From positions 250,501-314,500 of the forward strand of contig PQWQ01000023.1 in the NCBI GenBank assembly GCA_002943765.1: 64,000 nt of DNA, given 5' to 3'. The notes beneath the pieces are model-generated. The model searched no databases and was not told where the DNA came from. It worked only from the letters and a program-made list of their open reading frames with translations. The position numbers were made by a program, and so were the translations under genes. The stretch's first letter is position 1, and every line of letters begins with the position of its first letter. This stretch comes from Psoroptes ovis. Taxonomy: Eukaryota; Arthropoda; Arachnida; Sarcoptiformes; Psoroptidae. Positions 25,401 to 36,351 of the stretch are shown here, one piece after another.

Positions 25401-25824
25401 AAACATGTCTGTTGCTTGGAATTGATCCGGTATGTAATTTGGTCATTATCCATTGACACATATTAATTGATGGAATTCTTTACTATACTTAGGATGTACC
25501 TCCACAATTGCCACCAAGTCGTACCTATACGGTTTCAAACAATCTCAAATATTATTTTCCACAAACAAGATCTCTCATCACGGATTTTATCGGTAAATTT
25601 GCATTAATCATTTAATTTTGACCAGTAAAATTAAATATTTTGATTTTTGTTTCTCCTTACAATTAGATCCATTGAATCATATAAAAATCCAAAAAGGACA
25701 ATCAGTAATTGTACTAGGATTCTCACCATATAAACGAGGATGTTTTACTGTAGAATATTCCAAAGGACTTCGATTCGAGCTTCCACAACATTTAGTTGAA
25801 TTGCAGCAAAATTTTTTGAGATAA
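22435..25824 (+). CDS. divergent unconventional myosin heavy chain
   Basis: Seven exons keep frame: 22435-22491, 22553-22592, 22651-22853, 22916-24292, 24350-25429, 25493-25592 and 25667-25824, giving 1004 residues. The motor head begins near residue 85 (LHTRFLSNEYF|TNIGPVLIALNPYND). The P-loop is GISGSGKT at 158-165 instead of the usual GESGAGKT. Switch I is NAESSRIGN at 209-217 where NxNSSRFGK is usual. Switch II LDMFGFED (near 493) and EQLCINLCAETMQHFYN are kept. RTGLFSLIDHESF and RPHFIRCIKIN follow, then one IQ motif (AATMIQSLWRGHRLRR). The C-terminal ~60 residues (IQKGQSVIVLG, LPQHLVELQ) look SH3-like. There is no coiled-coil tail. The class is unresolved; an arthropod dachs-like (class XX) myosin is a candidate. 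The changed nucleotide-site residues suggest weak or absent ATPase activity. Confidence 0.85.
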
Positions 25825-26389
25825 TTTCAAAAATTTGAAATTTTAAATTCAAATTTCTATTTCAACTTAATGGGTTCACCTATGTGGATTTAGAAATTTT
25901 TCGTGGGCGGAGATTTTTTTTTCTGTAAATACACACAGCAGGATAATGCGCAATTGAATTATTGAAAGCTATAGCTTTATAAAGCCAAAAGATGCGATGA
26001 GAAAATAGATTCGCTCATTCGATTTTGTATTGACATAAACAAGTAATTCATTTATTTGTCACTCATATCAAATATTCATGAAATGATCATTAAATGAACA
26101 AAAAAATTTAGGTCCTATTGAAATATTGGACAAAATATAATTGGGTTCGTTGGCCCTTGTTCTATATATACTTATGAGTGTGTTGTAATGAATAAAAACA
26201 GAATAAGATCATGTTCGATTGATCGCCGTATTAACTCTGGGAAATTGATAATAATTTGTTGAACATCTGTTATTATTTATTTTGTGTTCAATCATTATTA
26301 CGCATAGAATTTCAATACGAATCGCTCAAAATGATTATTTCATCGAGAATTTTAATTAATTTCAAATAATTAATCGAAAATTTTTGATC
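25825..26389. other. spacer myosin / caskin
   Basis: These 565 bp lie between two plus-strand genes. AT-rich with no clear element; it must carry the myosin 3' UTR and the caskin promoter if the caskin start is right. Confidence 0.45.
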
Positions 26390-29300
26390 ATGAAAAATAG
26401 TCAACCAAAAAATTCATTACAAATATCATCATCCACATCCCTAATAACAAATCATCAACAATCCTCATCATCATCATCATCGATAATTCATCATAAACAA
26501 TTTGATTCGAATCAACAAAATAATAATAATATCAACAACTGCCATAATAATATTGCATCGAGTAAGTTTTTGTTTTTGTCACATTGTATACGTATCAATG
26601 TAACCATTGGTAATATTTCAATTCAATTTCCACCATAGTAAATTTGAATAAAAACATACAAAAACAAAATTTCGGTAAACATATATCACCACCAGTTATA
26701 CCAGTTGTCGAATCAATCAATTTGAATGAAGCTGAAACATATAATTATATGAATAATAAACATGTTCAATGTACGTGAAAACAAAACATATATTAAATCA
26801 TGTATTAAATGCATGAATTCGTTAATATTTATGCTTTCATTCATTTTTTTCACAGTGATTAGTAGCGCTGCTGATCCACAGTTTTATTATGATGGAAATG
26901 TAAGTCAATATTTCAATAATTAATGCATAGAATCGAATTTAAATAATGCATCATTCCAATAGAATTATTATTGTAGTAATCAGCCATCATCGATAACCAC
27001 ATCATCAATGAATAATTATAATACGAATAATACAAATAATAATCAAAATCATCCGACAATTGTACCGAATGTGCATGATACACGTGCCTACAATAATTAT
27101 TATCGTTTTAGTACGATTAGTTTTGATAGTGGTCGTGATACAAGTAGTAATACGAGTAGTAGTGAAACTATTAAGGTATGCTTTAGCCCATTTATTTATT
27201 CACCAATGATCTGAATTTTTATTTTCATTTTAATTATTTTCAGAGTGTACCTCAATCATCTTCGAATCAAAATCGTGTCTCTGTACAAAGCTATGAATCG
27301 ATAGGTTCGAATAATTCAGGTAATGATCATAACCAACAGCCACAAGAGCAGCCTCACCTCCCAAAACCATCGTCAATATCCTCATCATCATCATCTTCAT
27401 CATCATTTTGTTCATCAGCATCAACCAGTTCATCATCATCAGCATTATCACCATCTACACCATCGATATCATCATCATCATCGACAAGTTCACCATCACA
27501 ATCACAAATTGATTCGTTTACAATTGCGAATAATGTATTTTTGAATATGAAACCGCCACCATCAGCAGCAGCTACCATGCCATCATCATCTACACCTGGT
27601 AAGATTTCTAATATGAAAAATGAAAAAGATTGTCTGCTAGCCAAAGCTGGACCTCTGACAATCGCTGAAATGCTATTGCATGGTGTGGCCGATTCAGAAA
27701 TGATACATATTTGGTTACAAAAAATTCACATGTCAAAATATGAGAAAAATTTCCTCGATGCTTGTTATGATATTGCAACAATTTCACGGATGACGCCACA
27801 AGATTTGATTGCTATCGGCATTACTGATCCAAAAGCCCGTAGTTTGCTGACAAGTGAAATACAAAAATTGAAAGTACCCGAAAATTTGCCTGATTATCGG
27901 CCTGTGAGTGTTAATTTTCATTAAAAAATGTCAATCATTTTGATTTTGATTAAAAATTGTTTATATTTCAAATCACTGTTATAGCATTCACTTTATGAAT
28001 GGCTTAAATTGTTAAATTTAGATTGTTATCATCAAGGTTTATGCGAGCAAGGCTATACAACGATTGATCATGTTTTACAGCTAACATGGGAAGATTTAGA
28101 AGATGTTGGTATCAATAAATTAGGTGAGCATTCATTTGTTTTGTTCGATTAATCACATCATATTAATCATTGAATCATTCGATTAAACAGGACACCAGAA
28201 AAAAATATTGCTGGCAATCAAAAAAACTAAATCAATAAAGCCGTCAATCACTTTGACAATGAATGACCCATCATCACCATCATTGAATAGTGATATTTTG
28301 CTGCCATCACCATCGCCATCATCACTTCCATCGTCTTGTTCATCATCATCAGCCTCATACAATCATAATCAACAATCGTCAACGATTTATGATACGAAAT
28401 TACCATTCAATGAACCAGTGATAATCGATACAATCATGGCTCCGGCAAATAATTCAACAGCTACATTTGTCGGGCCAAATTCCGAATCACGATCACAGCA
28501 GCCATATCAAGATGTCATGATAAAAATGTATGCCAATCAAAATACACCGAGATCGATATCGAATAATAGTGATGATAATAATGATTCGAACGTAGTTACA
28601 ATCATGAATAGACCATCGATGATGATGATGGAAAATTGTCATATCATTGATAAACGAACCAATTCGATGGCACCAATGATTATGGATGGTGTTAATTCAC
28701 AACAACGAATGCATACCTTTCAACAACAACAGCAGCAGCAACATCATCAAACCAATCTAATACGAAATAATTCATTAATGTTACCGAATCATAACAGCGA
28801 TTCATATCGGCGAAGATCACTTGAAAGTCTTAACACTATGACAAATGATTCAATTATGAATAGTGATAGTAATGCAGTTATTTATGCAAACATGTCAAAT
28901 ATTATATTGAATAGCTCTGTTCAACAGCAACCAAGATTTAATTATTCAAAAATTAATAATTCAAGCTGTGATTCAGCCATGATCATGAATAATACAACTA
29001 ATAATAATAATAGACAAACTGTCTGTTTTCCACAATTTACTTGCCGTCCTTCAACATTCACAACCAATAATAATAATAATCCAGAGATGATCATGGCTCC
29101 AGTCGATCAACAACAACCATCAGTCACAAGTACATTGAATCGACCAAAATTAATGATGATGATGTTCGGTAATACTACTGGGACCACCAAACCTTTGATG
29201 AAAGATACATCGAATATGATTGAAATGAATACTATCGTCGATACGAATATTTTACCAAACTCACCACGAATGCATTCGTCAAATTCCGATATTCATTCCA

Positions 29301-30102
29301 CATTTAATAATTTGACAAAGAAAAAACTTCCACCACCGCCACCTCCAAGACGTTCGAATTCAATCAGTGAACCAAGACAATCAAATTCAATGCCAACAAC
29401 GCCTATCTATCCGAATCAATTTCAGCGACCACAATCAAGTCAAGAAAATGTGCATGACGGTGTGTTGAGACAACGCATAGCTAATGATAATTTTTTTGCA
29501 AATTGTGTTAAAAAAATGACCAATAATTTTTCTCAAAGTCAATTTCGTGATGATACAATGGGAGGGACAAACATTAAGTTTGAACCAAGAATCTTACCCA
29601 ATTCAAATATGAATCGTACCTTACCATTACCTGATAAAAATCTTCTACAAAATAATGAAAATATTTGTAGATTATCCAACAACATTAAAGCAGCTAACAA
29701 CAGTAGCAGCTCTTCAGCTGAATCAATGTATTTTGCTAATGATAACGTTGGTACGATTAAACATAATATGCCACCGCCAGCATTCAATCATTCGTCATCA
29801 TCATCATCTTCGACCTCATCCTCATCATCGACAACTGCAACATCACCTTGTATGGATAATAATAATGTTCAATCTCTGCTATCATCATCATCAACGGTTG
29901 TCGATAATCAAAATGATTCGGAATCATCCGCGACACGTGATTCCAGGTAATTTGTTTGTTTTCAATCGTTTCAATTGAAACACATCTAAATCAATCAAAT
30001 TTAATCTTTCTCTAACCAAACAGCCAAAAGATTGACGATTCGTTGGAACATATTGAAATAATGTTGGCGACGCTGAAAATGCAGTTAGATTCGATTGATT
30101 GA
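26390..30102 (+). CDS. ckn: Caskin-type adaptor: tandem SAM domains, no ankyrin repeats or SH3 seen
   Basis: Eight exons keep frame: 26390-26561, 26639-26770, 26856-26899, 26963-27175, 27244-27903, 27985-28123, 28191-29946 and 30024-30102, giving 1064 residues. Caskins link CASK, LAR-type receptors and presynaptic scaffolds. SAM1 (about 337-398) contains IATISRMTPQDLIAIGITDP, and the linker LKVPENLPDYRP leads straight into SAM2 (YEWLKLLNLDCY, LTWEDLEDVGINKLGHQKK); both motifs are caskin signatures. A proline-rich KKLPPPPPPRRSNS segment follows in the long Asn/Ser/Gln-rich region. The last exon encodes a short helix (IDDSLEHIEIMLATLKMQLD) like the caskin tail. Vertebrate caskins begin with six ankyrin repeats and an SH3 domain; none is found in the 565 bp upstream or the first exons. 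The protein may truly start here, or the true 5' exons may be elsewhere. The start ATG at 26390 is provisional. Confidence 0.85.
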
Positions 30103-30232
30103 TATTTATAATTATTAATAATTCCGAATTACACGAATTCATTCATTCGAAAATTTTGTTAAATTTTTTTTGCCTAATATATACTAATAATTGATTTATA
30201 TTTTGACAAATATTTTGATTGGGTCATTCCTT

Positions 30233-30238
30233 TTTATT
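30233..30238 (-). terminator. AATAAA for the intronless kinase
   Basis: Minus-strand AATAAA lies 34 bp after the kinase stop codon, within the 170 bp shared with the caskin 3' end. Confidence 0.5.
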
Positions 30239-30259
30239 GATTTGATTTTTATTTGGACC

Positions 30260-30265
30260 AATAAA
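30260..30265 (+). terminator. AATAAA for caskin
   Basis: AATAAA lies 157 bp past the caskin stop and only 8 bp before the end of the converging kinase gene, so it is the likely plus-strand signal. Confidence 0.45.
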
Positions 30266-30272
30266 TTCAATT

Positions 30273-32003
30273 TCAATTATTGATACATTGATTTACATCG
30301 TAAATATTGATTCGATGATGACTATTTGGTTCAAACATTCGATTTAGTAGAAATGCTAATTTTTGATTCGAATTTCGATTATTAAAACCGTTTGATGATG
30401 ATGATGATGATTGATTGTTGATGATCGATTTCATTGTGGATGTTGATGATGATGAAACAGATGACGATGAAATTGTCGAATGTTGTTGATTCATTGTCAA
30501 ACTGAATGGCATCCGCCAATCACAATTCATTTGTTTGTCTAGCATTTTTCTAGCAAAATGTATACGCTCATCTTTGTTTGGTGGTGGATTATCGAATGGA
30601 TGTTGTTTAGCCAACAGTAAATATAAACAAACAGCCAATGCCCATACATCAGATTTGAATGCATCATATGAATGATGATGTAAATGGTGTTTATTTGTTT
30701 TATTTGATCGATAATTACCATGAGCATGTAAATGTACATTGTCATTATCGCTTGCCACTGTATTTGCACGAATATAACATGATAATATTTGTGGTGACAT
30801 ATATGCCAACGTACCGGCAGGTTTATCAAATCTTATTAATCCCGATTGTTTTGTATTGACTAAACGACTTAGGCCAAAATCAGCTATTTTAACAATTTCA
30901 TCATTACCATCATTATAATGATTATTATTATCATCATGTTTAGTAGTAGTAAGCAAAATGTTGCCAAGTTTTAAATCACGATGTGCAATACCGATACTAT
31001 GTAAATAACAAATAGCATCAACAATTTGTCGAAAATAACCAACAGCAGTGGCAACATTGAATGGGCCATATTTTTTAAGTTTAGCCCAAAGTGTACCACA
31101 ACATGCATATTCCATAATTATATAACTGTAGCATAATGATGATGATGAATCACCGGAATAATGGCCACCATAATGATTATAAATAAAATAATTATCTAAA
31201 TGAATTATGTTCCTGTGTTTTCGGCCCCTTTGCAATGTAAATATTTCATGAGCAAAATTTTCGATTGATGCTAATTTATCTTTCCTGTTCGACATGAGCA
31301 TTATTTTACATGCCATTGCTCTGCCATTATTATGATTATTATTATTTACATTACAATCATTTACATCGTTTGCCGGATATATTTTATACACCGAACCGTA
31401 ACCACCTTCACCTAATTTTTTATTTGTCATACGATATCCTTGTTGTTGTAAACGTTTTCTATGTAAACATTTAATCATTCGATTATTTTGATTATTATTA
31501 ATGCTTATTGTAGGCTGTTGTTTAGCCATAATTCGAATATTATTATTTGTTAAATTATTCATTGTCAATATTTGATTATTATTATTATTATTATAATCAA
31601 TAATTGATTGAAATTCATTGATCATCATAATCATATGTTGATGTTGCGAATCATTATTTACATTGGATCGTATCGATTTATCATCATTTAATTGAATTGA
31701 AGAATTTCTTTGTCGAAGAATATTTTTATCAACGTTCATAATATTAATAATTGTCAATTCATTATTAAATGATTGAACCAATGAATCCATTGGTGATTGT
31801 GATTTCGGCTTATCAGCACTATTTTTCATTTGTTTCTTACCATTATTTTTCCGATTTGAATTGATTATGTTGCCAACATCTTCATGTATTGATTGATGTG
31901 ATCGTGATTTTTTACCCGGTGCAATTATCATTGATACACAATTATCATTGAAATTATTTTGATTTTGATCAGAATTTCGTTCGAAATCAATGCACATTTT
32001 CAT
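30273..32003 (-). CDS. intronless Ser/Thr protein kinase, family unresolved
   Basis: A single open frame of 576 residues with a clear ATG at 32003. The first ~185 residues are Asn-rich and low complexity. The kinase domain starts near 190: glycine loop LGEGGYGSVYK, ATP-binding Lys at about 233 (AMACKIML), catalytic HRDLKLGN at 341-348, and DFGLSR at 375-380. The segment usually ending in APE reads YMSPQIL, so its Glu is Gln. A His/Asn-rich insert (about 412-446) sits before DAFKSDVWALAVCLYLLL. Inserts of Asn and His also interrupt the N-lobe. The general look is CAMK/TSSK-like, but I cannot name a family. Lack of introns among intron-rich neighbours suggests an old retrocopy or intron loss. 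It converges on caskin with 170 bp between stops. Confidence 0.85.
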   Translation of the reverse strand: MKMCIDFERNSDQNQNNFNDNCVSMIIAPGKKSRSHQSIHEDVGNIINSNRKNNGKKQMKNSADKPKSQSPMDSLVQSFNNELTIINIMNVDKNILRQRNSSIQLNDDKSIRSNVNNDSQHQHMIMMINEFQSIIDYNNNNNNQILTMNNLTNNNIRIMAKQQPTISINNNQNNRMIKCLHRKRLQQQGYRMTNKKLGEGGYGSVYKIYPANDVNDCNVNNNNHNNGRAMACKIMLMSNRKDKLASIENFAHEIFTLQRGRKHRNIIHLDNYFIYNHYGGHYSGDSSSSLCYSYIIMEYACCGTLWAKLKKYGPFNVATAVGYFRQIVDAICYLHSIGIAHRDLKLGNILLTTTKHDDNNNHYNDGNDEIVKIADFGLSRLVNTKQSGLIRFDKPAGTLAYMSPQILSCYIRANTVASDNDNVHLHAHGNYRSNKTNKHHLHHHSYDAFKSDVWALAVCLYLLLAKQHPFDNPPPNKDERIHFARKMLDKQMNCDWRMPFSLTMNQQHSTISSSSVSSSSTSTMKSIINNQSSSSSSNGFNNRNSNQKLAFLLNRMFEPNSHHRINIYDVNQCINN

Positions 32004-32427
32004 TCGAATTCGAAATTTGGCCCAATTTTTTTGTTTGCTAATAAATATTTAGCACTAAAATAATTATTGGCAATCAATCAATTATTACTCGGAAAATTAA
32101 TTTGATTTGATTTAATTGTATTATTGGCAACATGTATCGATCACCCAGAAAATTGTAATTTTGCGCCCACAGCATTAAATAAATTTTAAATTTCCAGAAA
32201 ATTTCAAAGAGTCAAAATTTTTTACAAATTTTTTTTTTACAAAATCGGGCGGGAATAATCTTTGATCATATTTGAATGTTTGAAATGAAATTAATAAGAA
32301 AAAGTGATGATGCTACGAGAAAAGAAAATGGTAAGAGAAATAATGAGATGAGAAGAGTATGAATAAATGGATGAAAATTCATGAAGGACTTATTTTCCAT
32401 ACATATAAATCCATATTGAAATATTTT

Positions 32428-32503
32428 GGTTGTCCGAAAAGTTTATTCGGCTTAATTCTATAGAGTTGCTCAATAAAAATCGACCAAAACTTTCCGGACA
32501 ACC
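32428..32503. mobile_element. palindromic mini-element copy A (subfamily 1)
   Basis: Ends ggttgtccgaaaagttt and aaactttccggacaacc are inverted repeats around a core with gagttgctcaat, which is the reverse complement of the core in copy D. Confidence 0.85.
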
Positions 32504-33070
32504 TAGATATATATTGAAAAAAGATGTAAAGATTTCTTACTTTTTTTCTTCTTCTTAATAACGGTAATAAGAACTATAGCCATAGAAACATACAAAAATT
32601 ATGAAAAGATTAAAGGTGGTGAATGGTGGTCGTGGTCATCGTGCTTTTTTCAATGTGAATCAAATTTTGAAAATTCAAATTCTTCGTTTCTTTGAAATTA
32701 AACATCATTTTTGTGTATTTAAACTGATTCAAAAATTTGTTCGAAAAATATTTTCACATTTATTTTGGAATCATTATTATTATTATTATCAAGGTTTTGA
32801 CCTTTAAGCATCTGCGATTCGCCAATTGTTTTCTAATGTTGCTTGATGTTATCCTTGGAATTTTTATATTAATTTGAATAATAATAATAATTATTATTAT
32901 TATTATTTGTGATTCTTAATCATTTAATTATCATTATTTATTTATTTATTTGTTTGTGATTCACATTTTCAAGACATCTGCTATTGTTGTTTGTGAATGT
33001 GTTGGTCGGTGTCATTGAAATTTGAGAAATTTGAATCGGTCCAAAGCTGTAAGTATTATTGTTAATATCA

Positions 33071-33145
33071 ACATTCGATTTTCGAATCAATCGAATCGTT
33101 CGATTTTCGAATCGATTGAAACGTTCGATTTTCGAACCATTCTCA
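33071..33145. repeat. three-unit ~25-bp tandem repeat around cgattttcga
   Basis: Three imperfect units each carry ttcgattttcgaa within 75 bp. The core is itself palindromic. Confidence 0.6.
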
Positions 33146-33681
33146 ATCGTTGATCATTCAGCCATTCGATTGCGAGAGATCATCGATTTCAATAGATTCG
33201 ATAGATTGATTCATCAATTTTGGATAATTGGCCGAATTTGAAATCAATGATTCTACAATCAGGGGGCTACTTACTTAGTTACTTAGCCATTTTTTTTAAA
33301 TAATTCATGAACAACAACCTCATTAAAAAATGATTATTTTATCCAAATAATAATCATCATCTTACAATCAATCGATATATGTATGAAATCATGTTCGAAT
33401 AGACCACCAACATCATCGTAGATATTACATTGAAAACAAAACAAAACAATTATCCTTCGATAATTCAGCACTTGATTATATTTTAAATCATTCATTAATC
33501 ATTGTTTTTTGTTGTTTATTTCATTTTAAACAGATATGATCGGTGAAAATACTTTCAACTAAATAATTGACCAATCAATTGTCTTGTCATCATCCAATTA
33601 TTGTTATTATCATTAGATAATTACTATTCGAAGGGTATTCAAACGGATAAAATTTTTTAAAAGTTTTTGTTCCTTGAAAGA

Positions 33682-34508
33682 ATGTTTACAATTATTTATT
33701 TAAAATATAATAATAATCGACAATCAAAAATATTATGGCAATCATTATTACTATGTTTAAGCTGTTGTTCATTGATAACTACAACAATGGCTATAACTAT
33801 CAAAACAGATGATTTTTCTACAAATTTTTTACGTATTAATCATAATCATAATCCTTTCGATAATCAACTATCAAGATCTTCATCTGCAGCGGCAAAAAAA
33901 TTATTATTTGGCCAATCACCGATGCTATATTTGAAATTGAAATCAACAGCTAATGCAATACTGCAACAACAACAGCAACATAAACAACTAAATCCATCAT
34001 CAATACTCAACGAGAATACGATCATAAATGATTTTAAATCTTCCGGAATAATTCGACGAAAAAATTCAAACATTTATCGGCTTCCATTAAAATTTATATC
34101 GAATGCTAAACCCGTTCATATTAATGGTAATTGTATTATTTACTATTTGCTATATGTGATCAATTATATTTGATTTTTGACGTGATTACTAATATACAAT
34201 CAATTTTTCATTTTTTATAATTGATTACTTACATGCACATACTTACATAACCCTATCCAAATACTGTAGGAATCAACGAATCAGGTGAACATTTTCCATA
34301 TTTGATTAATCATAAAAAAATTCTATCGACATTTGGTCATAAATTAATTCATCATCATCATAAACCATCATCATATGTGACATCATCATCGAAAATTTAC
34401 CATTTACCTACAAAATTTCTATCGAATGCTAAACCGATTTTTATTCGAACGCTGAAAACTATCGATAATCAATATGATCAACCAACGGTTTTCTATCATT
34501 ATTTCTGA
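33682..34508 (+). CDS. unrecognised secreted protein with a duplicated 18-residue motif
   Basis: Exons 33682-34126 and 34270-34508 keep frame and give 227 residues. A signal peptide is clear (ILWQSLLLCLSCCSLITTTMA, about 17-37). The first exon ends with NIYRLPLKFISNAKPVHI (130-147), and the second exon carries KIYHLPTKFLSNAKPIFI (190-207); 12 of 18 residues are identical. RRK (125-127) precedes the first copy and KK (164-165) lies between them, so the layout resembles a peptide precursor cut at basic sites. A weaker third copy may exist at about 81-92 (MLYLKLKSTANA). The rest is Gln-, His- and Ser-rich. I do not recognise the family. ATG at 33682 is preferred over an upstream TTG frame. The duplication plus conserved frame over the intron supports a real gene. 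Confidence 0.65.
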
Positions 34509-35074
34509 AAATATTGTCACTTTGGTGCATTTTATTTTACACTCAATATATTTCAAAAAAAGTCAATGCATAAATGCTTGATTGTATTATACTTTAAAAC
34601 TTATTTTTTTGAAAATATTAGGCTGTCCGAAAAGTTTTTGCCGGTTATATCGTAGAAAATGATTGGGAAATCGGCAAGAACTTTTCGGACAGCTTAATAT
34701 ATTCGATTTTTGTATACATTTTGGCTATCATCAAATATAGAATGAATTGAAATAAAAATTCGAATGAATTAATATAAATCACAAATTGAATTAAGAATTT
34801 TATTTATTTTCGCTTATCAATTTGATTGAAATGAATTTTTGAATCGATGATGACAAATTTAGATAATTTCGATATAAAAAACTGACAAATGATTAATGAT
34901 GTGTCAAGTAGTAGTAGTGATATATTCAATAGACAGTCGAATCGAATCGAGTATAGTAGTAATTTGTAGAATATATATTGAGGTCAAAGGTTGAATGGCT
35001 ATATTTTGATATATTTTTGATAGCAGTAGTTTACTGACTGACATATTGTTGATTTGAATTTTAATTAATTCAAA
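34509..35074. other. convergent 3' region secreted protein / SBK kinase
   Basis: These 566 bp hold both 3' UTRs and one palindromic mini-element (34618-34697). Nothing else is seen. Confidence 0.5.
34618..34697. mobile_element. palindromic mini-element copy B (subfamily 2)
   Basis: The left end ttaggctgtccgaaaagtt and right end aacttttcggacagcttaa are inverted. The core carries ttatatcgtagaaaatgatt, the reverse complement of the core of copies C and F. Confidence 0.9.
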
Positions 35075-36317
35075 TTAATTTAAACTTGTATCATCATTTG
35101 ATTTATTATCCATATCACGAATACGATTAATTTGATTTATTAAATGTGAACATGAATAACTTCGTGCCGTATTCGATGAGCCAGTTTGACCATCCTGTAT
35201 AGCATAGAGAATATATGGTACACATATTTTGAATCAATTAAAATGATAATATTTTTGATTTATCAAAAATATTAATAAATGAATACATACATAAAATGAA
35301 TTTGATCTTAACATTTTACCCGAACGTGATATCCAATCATTTTTAAGATATTTTCTTACTTCAGTAACTGGATATCTTTTCGATGGTTTTATTTCCATCA
35401 ATCGGCGAAACATTCGTAATAATCTCGGTGTAAACACAGTGAAATAACGTGGTGTACGTGTTAATTTACGTTTTTGCCATTCAGCAAATTCACTGAATCG
35501 TACATCGGTGATATCCGCCTTTTCCCATGGAAATTTTGTTGTTAACATTATACAAATCATTATGGCTAGTTGCCATACATCACTACCAGTTTCAATGTTA
35601 TAACCTTCAAGTAATACAGCTTGCCATACTTCCGGTGGACATGATGGTAATGATTTTACACGTTTTTTCACTGAATTTTTTAATGATAATCAATTAAAAT
35701 TAATCAATTAATCAATGATTAATTTTGATTGATTTAAACATAATAAATAACAAGACTAAATACCTAATGTACCAACACGCCGTGTTAAACCGAAATCGGT
35801 TAATTTTATTTTCGATAAATTAGGATTATAAATTAGTACATTTTCTGTCCTATATATATTGTTGGTTACCATCCATTATCATTATTATATCGATGATTAC
35901 ATCATGATCAAATGCAAATCATAATGCAATTACCAGGACGCCAAAATTGAATTTTCAATCGAATTTTTCAATTATCAATCATCAAACATTCGATTATCGA
36001 ATGATTAATGATTTTCGAGTTTTTTTTGTTTTTTGTTTTTTTCGTTCGATTTTCGAATTTTTTGCCGATTTTTTCCGTTGAAAGAATATCATAACCAACC
36101 ATTATGATAATTGAAAAAATATTGAATAATTGAAAATTGAATATAATTTTTGAAAACAAAAACAGAAAAAAAACAGAAAAAATGAATGAATAAATTGAAA
36201 ACAAAATAATGATTTTAAAACGTTAAGGCTATAGCTTACCTTACATCACGATGAACTAGTTCCATATCATGCATAAAATGTAATGCTGACACAATTTGTT
36301 CAATCACTATTCACAAT

Positions 36318-36351
<34 letters not shown>

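Larger units (their letters stand above)
32004..33681. other. divergent intergenic region kinase / secreted protein
   Basis: This 1.7-kb AT-rich region holds one near-palindromic element (32428-32503), a (taat)n-like tract near 32877-32910, and a short three-unit tandem repeat at 33071-33145. No coding frame is convincing (open frames at 32601 and 33059 are rejected). Confidence 0.5.

Noticed and set aside
32601..33241. Two plus-strand open frames (67-68 and 60 codons)
   Set aside because: The second is made of the three-unit ttcgattttcgaa repeat; neither has coding features.
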